From an uncultured Siphonobacter sp. (GTDB lineage Bacteria > Bacteroidota > Bacteroidia > Cytophagales > Spirosomataceae): 64,000 bases of DNA. Positions 42,785-53,960 of this stretch are shown here, piece after piece; the first letter of the stretch is position 1, and the number at the start of each line of letters is the position of its first letter. Under the pieces are notes generated by a model. It ran no database searches and was not told where the DNA came from. It saw only the letters and a program-made list of their open reading frames with translations. The translations under genes were made by a program, and so were the position numbers. Location of the stretch: assembly GCA_913774715.1 (NCBI GenBank), contig CAJYHS010000099.1, positions 1-64,000 of the forward strand. Direction: 5' to 3'.

Positions 42785-45100
42785 ATGGCAACGAATAACC
42801 CCTATACTTCTTACGTCCCTTATCAGGTCGTTGAGACAGATCAAACGAACATTCGGGCAATTCTTCTTCGCTACGTTCGCAACTGGCCCTGGTTTCTGGT
42901 TTCAGTGGCAGTAGCCTTAGGCGGAGCTTATGTCTATTTATTATATCAGCAGCCGATTTATCGTACCCAGGCCAGCCTTTTAATCAAGGATGAGAAAAAG
43001 GGGGCAGCCGATGCGGGCGAGCTTATGAAGCAGCTGGATATTTTTGGTCAGCAGAAACTGGTTGATAATGAAATTGAGATCCTGAAATCTTATACGTTAA
43101 TGAATAAGATTGTGGGAGATCTCAATCTGGATGTTAAATTCTTTGAGCCGACTACCTTTGGAAAGCGGGAGGTATACGGAGATGTTCCTATTAAATTCAT
43201 TATTGAGCAGCCCAAACCCGAACTTTACAAAGAGAAACTAACAATTAGTTTCCCCGAGAACAATATCGTTCGTATCAATGATCATAATTATCCGGTGAAC
43301 CAAAGTGTAGAAACGCCTTATGGCCGTCTTCGCTTTTTTGCTTCAAGGCCAATAATTAAAGGTGAACAGCAGTTCATTGCTCAAGTTTCTCCGAGAGCAC
43401 AAACGGTAGAAAGTTATTTAAAAAATCTAAAGACAGAAACTACTAGTAAACAGTCAACGGTTATTCTGTTAACTCTGGAAGATGCTGTTCCTGCCAAAGG
43501 CGAAGCAATCTTGAACCGTTTAATTGATGAATATAATTCAGCGGCTGTAGAAGACAAAAATAAAACGGCGGCTAATACTCTTAAATTTTTGGAAGAACGC
43601 CTCGGTTTAGTTTCCGGCGAATTACAAAACGTAGAGAAAAACGTTGCTCAGTACAAAACTTCACAGGGCATTACGGATTTGAGTGCTCAGGCTCAGAGTT
43701 TCCTGCAAACGGTTCAACAGAACGATGCCCAATTAAGCGAGGTAAATATCAAGCTTGGGGCGATTGATGATGTTGATAGATATATCAATTCTAGAAGTTC
43801 TGAACGTACTGGTGCACCTTCTACGGCCGGTTTGAATGACCCCGTTTTATTAGGGCTTATTACAAAAGTATCTGAGTTAGAACTGGAACGTGAACGTTTG
43901 GCTCGCACTACTTCAGAACAAAATCCAATGCTCCAAACTTTGGAAAGTCAAATCAAGTCTATCAAGTCTAATATTCGTGAAAATGTGCAAACAACTAAGG
44001 CAATCTTAACGACTTCGAAGAATCAATTGACCGCTACCAATCGTAAAATGGAAGGAGTCATTCGGAGTATTCCTCAGAAAGAACGTTCATTAATTGACAT
44101 TTCTCGTCAACAGGCTATTAAAAATGATCAGTATACGTTTTTGCTGCAAAAACGTGAAGAAACAGCCGTTTCGTATGCTTCTACCATTGCCGATAGTCGT
44201 ACGGTAGACGCGGCACGTAGTTCAAATGAACCCGTGAAACCCGTGGGTAAAATGATTTTTGCCTTATTTGGACTGGTAGGGTTAGTTATTCCCGTAGGGG
44301 TGATGGCTGGCAAAGATGCCATGAATAACCGAGTAATGCGTCGGACGGATGTAGAAGAACTCACTAACGTACCTATTCTGGGTGAAGTAGTGAAGAGTAA
44401 AGATGCCGATCGTCTGATTATGGCTCCGCAAAACCGTTCGGTCATTTCAGAACAGATTCGTACCATTCGTACCAACCTACAATTCCTGAAAGCGGCTTCT
44501 GACAGTCAGGTACTTCTATTCACTTCTAGTATTTCAGGTGAAGGAAAATCATTTGTTTCATTAAACCTGGGTGCAAGTTTAGCTTTAGTAGATCGTCCTA
44601 CCGTAATTTTAGAAATGGATTTACGCAAACCCAAACTTCGCGAAGCATTGGGTATGCAAAATGGTGTAGGTATTAGTAATTACCTAATTGGAGAATGTAC
44701 ATTGGACGAAGCTCTGCAACCCATTCCTGGATATGATAATTACTTTCTGATGCCAAGTGGACCTATTCCGCCGAACCCTTCAGAGTTATTGAGTAGCCCA
44801 CGTCTAGAGCAGATGATGAATGAATTACGCGAACGCTTTAGCTATGTGCTCGTCGATTCACCTCCAATTGGTTTGGTGACCGATGCTCAGTTGATCGCTC
44901 CATTTGCCGATACAACAATGTATATGGTTCGTCATGATGTGACGCCTAAGCATTACTTAAAGATGATTGATACGCTGTATAAAGAACAACGTTTCCAGAA
45001 ATTGAATATCATCCTTAACGGGGTAGGCGAAGGCGAAGCGTATTACTATAGCTATAGCTACGGATATTACGGAGAAGATGAGAAGAAAAAACTGAATTAA
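42785..45100 (+). CDS. Polysaccharide co-polymerase with tyrosine autokinase domain (Wzc-like)
   Basis: N-terminal Wzz domain; VLLFTSSISGEGKSFVSLNLGASLALVDRPTVILEMDLRKPKL (Walker A/A'); Tyr-rich tail AYYYSYSYGYYGEDEKKK. Confidence 0.93.
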   Translation: MATNNPYTSYVPYQVVETDQTNIRAILLRYVRNWPWFLVSVAVALGGAYVYLLYQQPIYRTQASLLIKDEKKGAADAGELMKQLDIFGQQKLVDNEIEILKSYTLMNKIVGDLNLDVKFFEPTTFGKREVYGDVPIKFIIEQPKPELYKEKLTISFPENNIVRINDHNYPVNQSVETPYGRLRFFASRPIIKGEQQFIAQVSPRAQTVESYLKNLKTETTSKQSTVILLTLEDAVPAKGEAILNRLIDEYNSAAVEDKNKTAANTLKFLEERLGLVSGELQNVEKNVAQYKTSQGITDLSAQAQSFLQTVQQNDAQLSEVNIKLGAIDDVDRYINSRSSERTGAPSTAGLNDPVLLGLITKVSELELERERLARTTSEQNPMLQTLESQIKSIKSNIRENVQTTKAILTTSKNQLTATNRKMEGVIRSIPQKERSLIDISRQQAIKNDQYTFLLQKREETAVSYASTIADSRTVDAARSSNEPVKPVGKMIFALFGLVGLVIPVGVMAGKDAMNNRVMRRTDVEELTNVPILGEVVKSKDADRLIMAPQNRSVISEQIRTIRTNLQFLKAASDSQVLLFTSSISGEGKSFVSLNLGASLALVDRPTVILEMDLRKPKLREALGMQNGVGISNYLIGECTLDEALQPIPGYDNYFLMPSGPIPPNPSELLSSPRLEQMMNELRERFSYVLVDSPPIGLVTDAQLIAPFADTTMYMVRHDVTPKHYLKMIDTLYKEQRFQKLNIILNGVGEGEAYYYSYSYGYYGEDEKKKLN

Positions 45101-45103
45101 TAT

Positions 45104-45138
45104 ATAGCGGGGAGCAATCGCCCATTGCTCCCCGCTAT
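45104..45138. terminator. 15-bp perfect stem hairpin after wzc
   Basis: atagcggggagcaat-cgccc-attgctccccgctat; no T-tract. Confidence 0.6.
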
Positions 45139-45453
45139 GGAATGCTGAGTTCTTAATTAACCCGTTTAGTAAAATGCTGATTACTAAACTACCTGAAACT
45201 TATATTTTTAATCGAAACCGCCACACGATTATGAACCTTCGGTTGAGTAAATCGCCCCCTCACCAGCCATGATTTTATGAGAATTAATCTCGTCCAAAGA
45301 TTAGTTCGTTTGCCCTGAATAGAATTTCAAACGCTGGAATTACTTACTGTTAATGTTTTAACAGTCAGGGCTCGTATGGAAGAAACAAGGGAGTTTGTTT
45401 CACTCATGCCGGTCATTCCCCACCATTCAGATCATAAAATCCGCCTGATAGTT

Positions 45454-46152
45454 ATGAAATACTCAACAGAAACACTTCAACTGGATCCCAGCTTTTTTGA
45501 GTCCAAAGAAGCATCAACTTATGTGAATAAAAAGCCGACCTTACTGCTTAGTAATCCTACGGCTACCCCTTTTGGCAAACGCTGTTTTGACGTCATTATG
45601 TCCAGTTTTGTTGCCCTAACGGTACTGATATGGTTAGTACCCATTATTGGCCTTCTCGTTAAACTTTCTTCCCCGGGTCCTGTCTTTTTTATCCAATGGC
45701 GGACGGGCCGTAATGGCCGCCGGTTTCGTTGCTTAAAGTTTCGCACCATGCGAAATGATATGGTAGCTCCTTTCAAACAGGCTTCAGCCAACGACCCTCG
45801 GATCACCAAAATTGGTGCGTTTCTTCGGAAGACTAATCTTGACGAAATGCCTCAGTTCTTAAACGTGCTTTGGGGTGATATGAGCATTGTAGGTCCTCGT
45901 CCGCATGCAGTAGAACATGATGCTCAATACTGGAGCGTCGTTCCTAATTTCCCTGCTCGTTATTTGGTTAAACCAGGTATTACAGGCTTAGCTCAGACTC
46001 GTGGACTCCGGGGTGAGGCGGGTTTGAGAGATATGGAACAGCGTCTCAAATTAGACCAATGGTATATCAGAAGAAGATCTGCTGTGCTAGATGCTAAAAT
46101 CTGCTGGTGGACAGTTGAGAAAATGATTAAGGGCGACGAAAAAGCCTATTAA
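45454..46152 (+). CDS. Initiating sugar-phosphate transferase (WcaJ/WbaP-like)
   Basis: [89 protein letters not shown]. Confidence 0.92.
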   Translation: MKYSTETLQLDPSFFESKEASTYVNKKPTLLLSNPTATPFGKRCFDVIMSSFVALTVLIWLVPIIGLLVKLSSPGPVFFIQWRTGRNGRRFRCLKFRTMRNDMVAPFKQASANDPRITKIGAFLRKTNLDEMPQFLNVLWGDMSIVGPRPHAVEHDAQYWSVVPNFPARYLVKPGITGLAQTRGLRGEAGLRDMEQRLKLDQWYIRRRSAVLDAKICWWTVEKMIKGDEKAY

Positions 46153-46207
46153 TCAACGCTCCATGTTTTCATCAGCCCCAATTCCCCATTTGACAGAAAC
46201 TCTCATC

Positions 46208-47155
46208 ATGAATATTTCCAGCAAAATCTACATTGCCGGTCACCGGGGTATGGTGGGCGGAGCCATCAAACGTTACCTGGAAAATCAGGGCTACTCCAAC
46301 ATTCTGGTTCGTAGTTCTACCGAACTGGACTTACGGAATCAACAAGCCGTGGCTGATTTTTTCGAAACAGAAAAACCAGAATATGTTTTTCTGGCAGCAG
46401 CTAAAGTAGGAGGAATCGTAGCGAATAATACGTACCGAGCGGAGTTCCTGTACGATAACCTGATGATTGAAAGTAATATCATACATTCGGCTTATCAGAA
46501 CGGTGTAACGAAATTATTGTTCTTAGGCAGTAGCTGCATCTATCCTAAAATGGCTCCTCAGCCTTTAAAGGAAGAATATTTATTGACAGGAGCACTGGAA
46601 CCTACCAACGAACCTTACGCTATTGCCAAGATTGCTGGAATCAAGCTTTGCGAGGCTTACCGCGATCAATACGGAGCTAACTTCATTTCAGCGATGCCTA
46701 CAAATTTATACGGCATTGGCGATAATTACCATCCCCAAAATTCACACGTCTTACCAGCCCTGATTCGCAAGTTTCATGAAGCTAAAGAATCCGGTCAACC
46801 TAAGGTAACGATCTGGGGTACAGGTTCTCCCATGCGAGAATTCCTGTATGCAGATGACTTAGCAGAAGCCTGTGTATTTTTAATGAATACATACGAGGGC
46901 CGAGAGCTGGTTAATATCGGAACGGGAGAAGATTTAACCATTAAAGAACTGGCTCAAACGGTTCAACAAGTAGTGGGTTTTGAGGGTAGTCTGGAATTTG
47001 ATACCTCAAAGCCCGACGGCACCCCTCGTAAGCTGATGGATGTTAGTAAACTACACAGTCTGGGCTGGAAGCATACGGTAGAGCTAACCGAAGGCATAAC
47101 TAAGGCCTATGCGGATTTTCTTGCTAAGGAAGAATTCGTAGCGGCTCAAAATTAA
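46208..47155 (+). CDS. fcl: GDP-L-fucose synthase
   Basis: [96 protein letters not shown]. Confidence 0.95.
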   Translation: MNISSKIYIAGHRGMVGGAIKRYLENQGYSNILVRSSTELDLRNQQAVADFFETEKPEYVFLAAAKVGGIVANNTYRAEFLYDNLMIESNIIHSAYQNGVTKLLFLGSSCIYPKMAPQPLKEEYLLTGALEPTNEPYAIAKIAGIKLCEAYRDQYGANFISAMPTNLYGIGDNYHPQNSHVLPALIRKFHEAKESGQPKVTIWGTGSPMREFLYADDLAEACVFLMNTYEGRELVNIGTGEDLTIKELAQTVQQVVGFEGSLEFDTSKPDGTPRKLMDVSKLHSLGWKHTVELTEGITKAYADFLAKEEFVAAQN

Positions 47156-47267
47156 GTATACAATACCCTTCTATAAATCTTACCAAATCCAGTGGCCTAG
47201 TATTCGGCATAAGAAGACTGAACACAGAGAACCGCAGTAGCGGCCGCTGAAACAAAAAAACTAAAAG

Positions 47268-48365
47268 ATGAAAACGGCATTAATTACCGGCGTCAATGGT
47301 CAGGACGGAGCCTATCTGTCAGAATTATTATTAGAAAAAGGCTACATGGTACACGGCGTGAAACGCCGGGCATCCTTAATTAATACCGAACGGATTGACC
47401 ATTTGTATCAGGATCCTCACGAAAATGACGTTCGCTTTAAATTACACTATGGTGACATGACGGATTCTACGAACCTGATTCGTATCATTCAGGAAACGCA
47501 GCCCGACGAGATTTATAACCTGGCGGCGATGTCACACGTAAAAGTAAGTTTCGATACACCAGAATATACGGCTAACGCGGATGGCATAGGAACACTTCGC
47601 ATTCTGGAAGCTGTTCGTATCTTGGGTTTAGAGAAAAAGACGAAAATCTATCAGGCTTCAACTTCAGAATTATATGGTTTAGTTCAGGCTGTACCTCAAA
47701 AAGAAGATACGCCATTCTACCCACGCTCTCCTTATGCCGTTGCTAAATTATACGGATACTGGATTACAGTTAACTACAGAGAAGCCTATGGTATGTATGC
47801 TTGCAACGGTATTCTGTTTAACCACGAGTCTCCCTTACGCGGGGAAACCTTTGTGACACGTAAAATCACGCGGGCGGTAGCGGCGATTGGTTTAAGTTTA
47901 CAAAACTGTTTGTACCTAGGTAACCTAGACGCACAACGGGACTGGGGCCATGCGAAAGATTATGTGGAAGCTATGTGGCGTATTCTGCAACAAGAGCAAC
48001 CCGAAGATTACGTAATTGCTACGGGAGTAACCACTCGCGTACGCGAATTCGTAAAAATGGCTTTTGCTGAAATCGGTGTGACGGTAGAATTCAAAGGCGA
48101 AGGGGTAGAAGAGAAGGGTTACGTAGTAAGCTGTTCGAATGAAGACTTCCAATTAGAAGAAGGAAAATGCGTGGTAGCCGTTGATCCTGCCTATTTCCGT
48201 CCAACAGAAGTAGAATTATTGATTGGTGATCCTACCAAATCAAAAACTAAATTAGGCTGGGAGCCTAAGTATGATTTACCTATGCTTGTTAAAGAGATGG
48301 TAGAGAAAGATGTGGAAGTGTTCCGTCGCTCAGGTAAGACTCAGTTTGAGCATTTAATAGGATAG
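47268..48365 (+). CDS. gmd: GDP-mannose 4,6-dehydratase
   Basis: [95 protein letters not shown]. Confidence 0.96.
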   Translation: MKTALITGVNGQDGAYLSELLLEKGYMVHGVKRRASLINTERIDHLYQDPHENDVRFKLHYGDMTDSTNLIRIIQETQPDEIYNLAAMSHVKVSFDTPEYTANADGIGTLRILEAVRILGLEKKTKIYQASTSELYGLVQAVPQKEDTPFYPRSPYAVAKLYGYWITVNYREAYGMYACNGILFNHESPLRGETFVTRKITRAVAAIGLSLQNCLYLGNLDAQRDWGHAKDYVEAMWRILQQEQPEDYVIATGVTTRVREFVKMAFAEIGVTVEFKGEGVEEKGYVVSCSNEDFQLEEGKCVVAVDPAYFRPTEVELLIGDPTKSKTKLGWEPKYDLPMLVKEMVEKDVEVFRRSGKTQFEHLIG

Positions 48366-48377
48366 ATATAAATAGAT

Positions 48378-48409
48378 AAACCCTTACATGTATTTTCATG
48401 TAAGGGTTT
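48378..48409. terminator. 13-bp perfect stem hairpin at the edge of the AT-rich island
   Basis: aaacccttacatg-tatttt-catgtaagggttt, 13 bp after the gmd stop. Confidence 0.65.
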
Positions 48410-48424
48410 ACTAATAAAAGAAGT

Positions 48425-49063
48425 ATGATACAAATAATGAAGTTTTTGTATAAGTGTAATGTTTTTAAAACACTAGTTTATAATCTTATAATAAAAGGAA
48501 ATAAAGGTTTAGTAAAGAATAGTATAATTCTGTATGGTAATTTAAGGATAAGTGTTCATAAAAAATCGAAAATAAATATATATAAAGGATACTTACACTT
48601 AAATCAAGGGACAAGTACATATGAACCATTTATTGGTATGCTTGAAATGCATGAGAATTCAGAAATTAGTGTCATGAATAGCTTTATCATTAAATCTGGG
48701 TGTCATATTATAGTAGCAAGAAATGGAAAACTAATATTAGGTAACGGTTATATTAATAGAAATGTAAAAATTAAATGTTTTTCAAGAATTGAAATAGGTA
48801 ATGGAGTAGCGATTTCAGAGAATGTTACAATTTGGGATAGTGATGCACATAGATTAAAATATGATGGCTATGAAATGACAAAACCAATTAAGATTGAAGA
48901 TAATGTTTGGATTGGGACAAATGTAACAATTTTAAAAGGCGTGACAATAGGGGAAGGAGCAGTGATAGCAGCAGGCTCATTAGTAAACAAATCTGTACCT
49001 GCTAGAAGTTTAGTTGGAGGTGTACCAGCAAGAGTTATTAAAGAAAATGTAAGTTGGGAGTAA
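48425..49063 (+). CDS. Hexapeptide-repeat acyltransferase
   Basis: WIGTNVTILKGVTIGEGAVIAAGSLVNKSVPARSLVGGVPARVIKE. Confidence 0.88.
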   Translation: MIQIMKFLYKCNVFKTLVYNLIIKGNKGLVKNSIILYGNLRISVHKKSKINIYKGYLHLNQGTSTYEPFIGMLEMHENSEISVMNSFIIKSGCHIIVARNGKLILGNGYINRNVKIKCFSRIEIGNGVAISENVTIWDSDAHRLKYDGYEMTKPIKIEDNVWIGTNVTILKGVTIGEGAVIAAGSLVNKSVPARSLVGGVPARVIKENVSWE

Positions 49064-49078
49064 AAAAAGTAAAAATTA

Positions 49079-50539
49079 ATGGCATCTTATAAAGAAGTGT
49101 TAAAATCTAGTGGAATTGTTGCATCTGTACAAATATTTCAACTTGGTTTCGGGCTTATAAGGAATAAATTTATAGCGTATTTATTAGGTAGTACTGGCTT
49201 TGGAATATGGGGGTTATATCAAACTTATGTTGAATTAGCCTCAAATTTTTCTACTCTAGGAGTGGATCAAAGTGGTGTAAGAGAAATTGCAAATCCTGAT
49301 GTAGTACGAAAGGATAAATTTATAAGTTCTTTTAATAAAATTATATTACTAATTTCTTTATTGTTTTTCACAATTACAGCATATTTCTCAGATTATATAA
49401 GTTATTCAATGTTTAAAACATCAGATAGAAGTTTAGAAATAAAAATAGTATCTATTGCAGTAATATTAAACTCTATTTCTAGAGGTCAAAAATCTATTTT
49501 AAATGGATTAAGAAATATTAAATATTTAGCTATTAGTCAAATATACGCAGCAATTACTGGTACAATTTTAACTATTATAAGTGTATGGATCTTTGGATTA
49601 AATGCTTTAGTATGGGGAATATTTTCTATTTCATTAACAGCTTTATTGTTTTCTTGGATATATGTAAATAAGGGTAATATTAAATCATCAACCTCAACCT
49701 TAAGTGAGGATTTTATATTATTTAAAAAATTATTATATGTAGGCCTAGGATTTAGTGTTAGCGGCCTAATATCGTCTTTAGCTACTTATTTTTCAAGAAT
49801 ATATTTAAGTTCTGAATTTAGTTTAAGTGCAGTAGGCATATATCAAGCAAGTTGGACGATTTCAAATTTATATATAGGTATAATTCTAGCAGCAATGGGC
49901 GTAGATTTTATGCCAAGATTGATGAAAGTAAAGAATGATAATGTTGCAATGACAAAAATAGTGAACGAACAAATGGAATTCGGTGCACTAGTTTCTAGTA
50001 TAGGAGTAGTAGGAATAATTTATTTTTCTCCTTTAGTATTAGAATTGTTATATGCAAAAGAGTTCATCATAGGACAAAATATAATACATTGGCAAGTATT
50101 AGGCGTATCTTTAAGGATATTGGGATTTCCGTTTAGCTATTCAATAATGGCGAAAAACAAACCAGTTTTATATATAATTGTTCAGGCAGTATTCTGGTTA
50201 ACTGATTATGGATTATTAATATTTTTTTCAAAATGGATGGGATTTGATGGATTAGGCATTAACTATTTTTTTTCTTATTTAATTTATTTAGTGCTAACAT
50301 GGACCATAGCAGTAAAGATTTTTGAATTCAAAAGTTCAGCTTTATTAAGGAAAATAACTTTTATCTCATATTTATTTATCGGCATTTCGTGGATATTAGC
50401 TATTACTCTTGATGGAATAAGCCACCAAATTTGTGGAGTGATCACAATATTAATAATGTTATATTGGATAAACATATATTTAAGTAAATATATGGGTATT
50501 ACAATATCAAAATTTTTAATCTCAAAGTTTAAAAAATAA
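49079..50539 (+). CDS. Wzx-type oligosaccharide flippase (MATE/MOP)
   Basis: 486 aa polytopic; KSSGIVASVQIFQLGFGLIRNKFIAYLLGSTGFGIWGLYQTYVELASNFSTLGVDQSGVREIA. Confidence 0.88.
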   Translation: MASYKEVLKSSGIVASVQIFQLGFGLIRNKFIAYLLGSTGFGIWGLYQTYVELASNFSTLGVDQSGVREIANPDVVRKDKFISSFNKIILLISLLFFTITAYFSDYISYSMFKTSDRSLEIKIVSIAVILNSISRGQKSILNGLRNIKYLAISQIYAAITGTILTIISVWIFGLNALVWGIFSISLTALLFSWIYVNKGNIKSSTSTLSEDFILFKKLLYVGLGFSVSGLISSLATYFSRIYLSSEFSLSAVGIYQASWTISNLYIGIILAAMGVDFMPRLMKVKNDNVAMTKIVNEQMEFGALVSSIGVVGIIYFSPLVLELLYAKEFIIGQNIIHWQVLGVSLRILGFPFSYSIMAKNKPVLYIIVQAVFWLTDYGLLIFFSKWMGFDGLGINYFFSYLIYLVLTWTIAVKIFEFKSSALLRKITFISYLFIGISWILAITLDGISHQICGVITILIMLYWINIYLSKYMGITISKFLISKFKK

Positions 50540-51543
50540 TGGTTAAGAAAGTTAAGAAATACGTACCTAGATTTGTCTTGATTTGGATTAGAACCCAAAT
50601 TGAAAGATATAAGTTTGCAAAAGCTTACTTATATGACTTTAGAAAAAACATTAAATTCTCTTCAGCAATACGATATGATGATACACAATTAAAACTTGTA
50701 TCTACAATTATAAGAAATTATCATGTAGTAGAAAAAGGTCTGACTATGCCTGAAACTAGATTAGGTTTTGGAAAAGACAGAATTAATATACTATGTGATG
50801 ACATAATCTTATACATTAAAAAATACGGTTTAGATAATGATCAAATACATCATGCAATAGGAGTTCTATTAGAATATGATCATTTGCACAGACAAAATAA
50901 TTTTATTCTCAGTGATAATATTCAATCTAAAATTAATAAACTGAAACAACAAATCCCTGTAGTTGAACCAACGCCGCAATTGATTAAAACAAGGAACGAA
51001 TATTTTAAATCTGTTAAAAGTGATTTTAAAGAATTTTCTAACTCTAGAGCAAGTATAAGAAACTTTTCAACAGAAGAAATCTCAGTAGACAAAATATTAA
51101 ATGCTTTAGAATTAGCAAGAAATACTCCATCTGCTTGTAATAGACAAACTTCAAGACCTTATGTATATAATAATAAAGAGGAAATAAAGGAAATTTTGCA
51201 AGTTCAAGGTGGAAATAGAGGATTTGGACACCTGGCAAATAAGTTATTAATTGTTACGGCAGATTTATCAGTGTATAATAGTGTAGCAGAAAGAAATCAG
51301 GCATTTATAGATGGTGGAATGTATGCAATGAATGTATTATATAGCCTGCATCATAATGAAATAGCTGCATGTATATTAAACTGTAGTCATACACCAGAAA
51401 AAGATAAGAAATTAAGGAAGTTGTGTAACATAAAAGAATCAGAAGTATTTATAGCTATGATTGCTTGTGGAATACCACCTGAAAAGTTCAATGTAGCTAT
51501 TTCAAAAAGACATAGCCTTTCGGCCATAGTTACTGTTAATTAA
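50539..51543 (+). CDS. Nitroreductase-family protein in polysaccharide cluster
   Basis: SRASIRNFSTEEISVDKILNALELARNTPSACNRQTSRPYVY...GMYAMNVLYSLHHNEIAACILN; start overlaps the flippase stop (TAATG). Confidence 0.82.
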   Translation: MVKKVKKYVPRFVLIWIRTQIERYKFAKAYLYDFRKNIKFSSAIRYDDTQLKLVSTIIRNYHVVEKGLTMPETRLGFGKDRINILCDDIILYIKKYGLDNDQIHHAIGVLLEYDHLHRQNNFILSDNIQSKINKLKQQIPVVEPTPQLIKTRNEYFKSVKSDFKEFSNSRASIRNFSTEEISVDKILNALELARNTPSACNRQTSRPYVYNNKEEIKEILQVQGGNRGFGHLANKLLIVTADLSVYNSVAERNQAFIDGGMYAMNVLYSLHHNEIAACILNCSHTPEKDKKLRKLCNIKESEVFIAMIACGIPPEKFNVAISKRHSLSAIVTVN

Positions 51544-51554
51544 CTAAACACTAT

Positions 51555-52778
51555 ATGGGCTCTAGAAAAAATCAAGTATTAATATCTATTTTATGTTCAG
51601 TTCATATTTTTGGTCTTTATTATAGTATAGGTGATTTTGTATATTTCATTTTAGATGGAATAGGGTTATTAATAATTTTTAAAAATTATTTGGAATTTAC
51701 ATATTCAAAAAACCAGAATGATTCATTTAAAGGTCCAATTTATTTGCTATTTATTTGTTTAATAGTGAATTCTATCTCATGTTTAATATATCATGATCAA
51801 GATATTGTAGCTACCTTAGTAGCAATGAGATATTTCTTATACTTAGGGATATATTTCGTATTAAGCAATGCTAAACTGTCTAAGTTTTATTTAGAAAAAA
51901 TTATTGTATATGGAGCTACTATATATCTAATTGTGTTTCTAATACAAGTCGTGATATTTCCTTTAAAAATTGTGCCTACTGGACGTATTGATGGGTTAGA
52001 TAGAGGTTTGCTAAGATTCAGAATTGAAGGAGCTGGATTCCTAATGCTTGCAGGCTTCTTGTTTTTAAATAGGTTTATTTTATATAAACATAAATTGCAA
52101 CTAATTAAATATTTTATTTGCTTAGCTGGACTATTTATGTTGGGATTTAGAACCTTATTAATAGTAGCAATACTTTGTTCTGTGGTTTTGATTTTCAGAA
52201 CATTAAATAAACCCCTTAAAATAGTGCCGTATTTGATCTTTATATCTGTTGCTCTATATTTCATATATAATGTACCATTCGTTAACGACTTTATAAATAA
52301 TAGTTCAGAAGAAACCTCAAATCAATTAGAGGCAGGAAATGATTACATTAGATTTCAAACGTTTGATTTCTATTTTAATAAAGTGAATGTAGACGAATTG
52401 TCATTAATTTTTGGTAACGGATTCCCTCAGGAAGATAGTGGTTATGGTAAAATGGTTACTTCTCAAGGAGTTGAAAGTAATGGGTATATATTTGCTGATA
52501 TTGGGTTGATCGGTTTTGCAATAATATATGGAATTCTATCATTAGTTGCCCTATTATGGATTTCTTTTAAAGCCATTTTTTATAAGCTACCTAAGGATTC
52601 AATCTACTTGAGTATTTATTTTTTATATCTATTGTTATCTTCAATTACCACAGTTGAAATTTACAGAATAGGTATTTTTGGAATAGAAGCCTTAGCCTTA
52701 TACCTTATAAATGTTTCAAAATATTCAAACTTATTCATTCATGAAAGTAAATATTTTAACGTTCCATTACGCCAATAA
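51555..52778 (+). CDS. Polytopic membrane protein, probable O-antigen/EPS polymerase (Wzy-like)
   Basis: 407 aa, about ten hydrophobic segments; position in cluster. Confidence 0.7.
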   Translation: MGSRKNQVLISILCSVHIFGLYYSIGDFVYFILDGIGLLIIFKNYLEFTYSKNQNDSFKGPIYLLFICLIVNSISCLIYHDQDIVATLVAMRYFLYLGIYFVLSNAKLSKFYLEKIIVYGATIYLIVFLIQVVIFPLKIVPTGRIDGLDRGLLRFRIEGAGFLMLAGFLFLNRFILYKHKLQLIKYFICLAGLFMLGFRTLLIVAILCSVVLIFRTLNKPLKIVPYLIFISVALYFIYNVPFVNDFINNSSEETSNQLEAGNDYIRFQTFDFYFNKVNVDELSLIFGNGFPQEDSGYGKMVTSQGVESNGYIFADIGLIGFAIIYGILSLVALLWISFKAIFYKLPKDSIYLSIYFLYLLLSSITTVEIYRIGIFGIEALALYLINVSKYSNLFIHESKYFNVPLRQ

Positions 52779-53793
52779 TTATGGAGCGGTGCTTCAATGT
52801 TATGGTCTTTCTTCTACGTTGATAAATTTGGGTTATGAAGTAGAGATTATAAACTTAAGACCTAAGACTGATGATCAATCTTTTAAGCAAAAAATTAGTA
52901 ATTATATACTTTCTAGGCAATTTGTTATTTTCAATTCGAAATATCTTCCTTCTTTTACCAAAGAATTTAATTCATTTGAAGATTTAAGTTCATATAATTT
53001 CGAAGCAGATATTTATATAGTTGGAAGTGATCAAGTATGGAATTTAGATATTACGAAAGAAAAGTTCTTAGCATATTTTTTTGAATTTTTAAAAGAAGAC
53101 CAGTTTAGAATTTCTTATGCTGCCAGTTTTGGTAATTCGAATTGGGATTGGTCCAGCGAAACAAACCGAGTTAAAAATAGTCTTTTAAAGTTTAATGCTG
53201 TTGGTATAAGGGAAGAGCAGGGAGTTAAGATTGCACGAGATACGTTTGAAATTCAAGCTACTCAAGTACTTGATCCTACACTTCTTTTAAATTCATCAGA
53301 TTACAATAAGCTAGTCTCGTCTAGTAAAATTGGTATTGATAGAATAGTTACTTATAAATTTAATAAACCTAAAGAGTGGTATTCAACTCTTTTTAAATTA
53401 CAAGATTTAACTAATTATAGAGTTATATGTTTGAATGATAATAAGTTAATCAGAGGTTTAAAGTTTTCTTATTTTACTAGTGTAAATAATTGGTTAGCTG
53501 CAATAAAAAATTCTTCTTTAGTTATAACTGATTCTTTTCATTGTATGGTTTTTGCGATAATTTTCAAAAAGCAATTTATCGCTATGCCAGCCAATGCTAA
53601 AAGAACTAGTAGAATGTTATCTTTATTAAAACAGTTAGGTTTAGAATCTAGGTATTTGACAGATTTTAGTGAATTACTAGAATTAGATATATTATTTAAT
53701 AAAATTGATTATGATCAAGTTCATTTAAAAATAAATGATCTAAGAATTATATCTAAGGATTTTCTTAAAAATGCTATAAGTAGTAAGAATTAA
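52741..53793 (+). CDS. Polysaccharide pyruvyl transferase family protein
   Basis: MKVNILTFHYANNYGAVLQCYGLSSTLINLGYEVEIINLRP; DIYIVGSDQVWNLDIT; LVITDSFHCMVFAIIFKKQFI; overlaps the previous ORF by 38 nt. Confidence 0.88.
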   Translation: MKVNILTFHYANNYGAVLQCYGLSSTLINLGYEVEIINLRPKTDDQSFKQKISNYILSRQFVIFNSKYLPSFTKEFNSFEDLSSYNFEADIYIVGSDQVWNLDITKEKFLAYFFEFLKEDQFRISYAASFGNSNWDWSSETNRVKNSLLKFNAVGIREEQGVKIARDTFEIQATQVLDPTLLLNSSDYNKLVSSSKIGIDRIVTYKFNKPKEWYSTLFKLQDLTNYRVICLNDNKLIRGLKFSYFTSVNNWLAAIKNSSLVITDSFHCMVFAIIFKKQFIAMPANAKRTSRMLSLLKQLGLESRYLTDFSELLELDILFNKIDYDQVHLKINDLRIISKDFLKNAISSKN

Positions 53794-53960
53794 TTTCACT
53801 ACTTAATCAGTCTCTTATATAAGAATTGATTTTAACATTAGATTGATTCTTATATGACATTTGTCAATTCAAGTATACCGTACTTTATTATAAATATTAG
53901 TCATAACTAGTGACATAATTTATATTTTTTGAATTTGATTGATTTAATTTTTTGAAAGTT

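Noticed and set aside
53817-53855. Imperfect AT-rich hairpin atataagaat...attcttatat between the pyruvyl transferase and GT4 genes
   Set aside because: Only 10 bp of AT-rich stem in a very AT-rich background; could be chance
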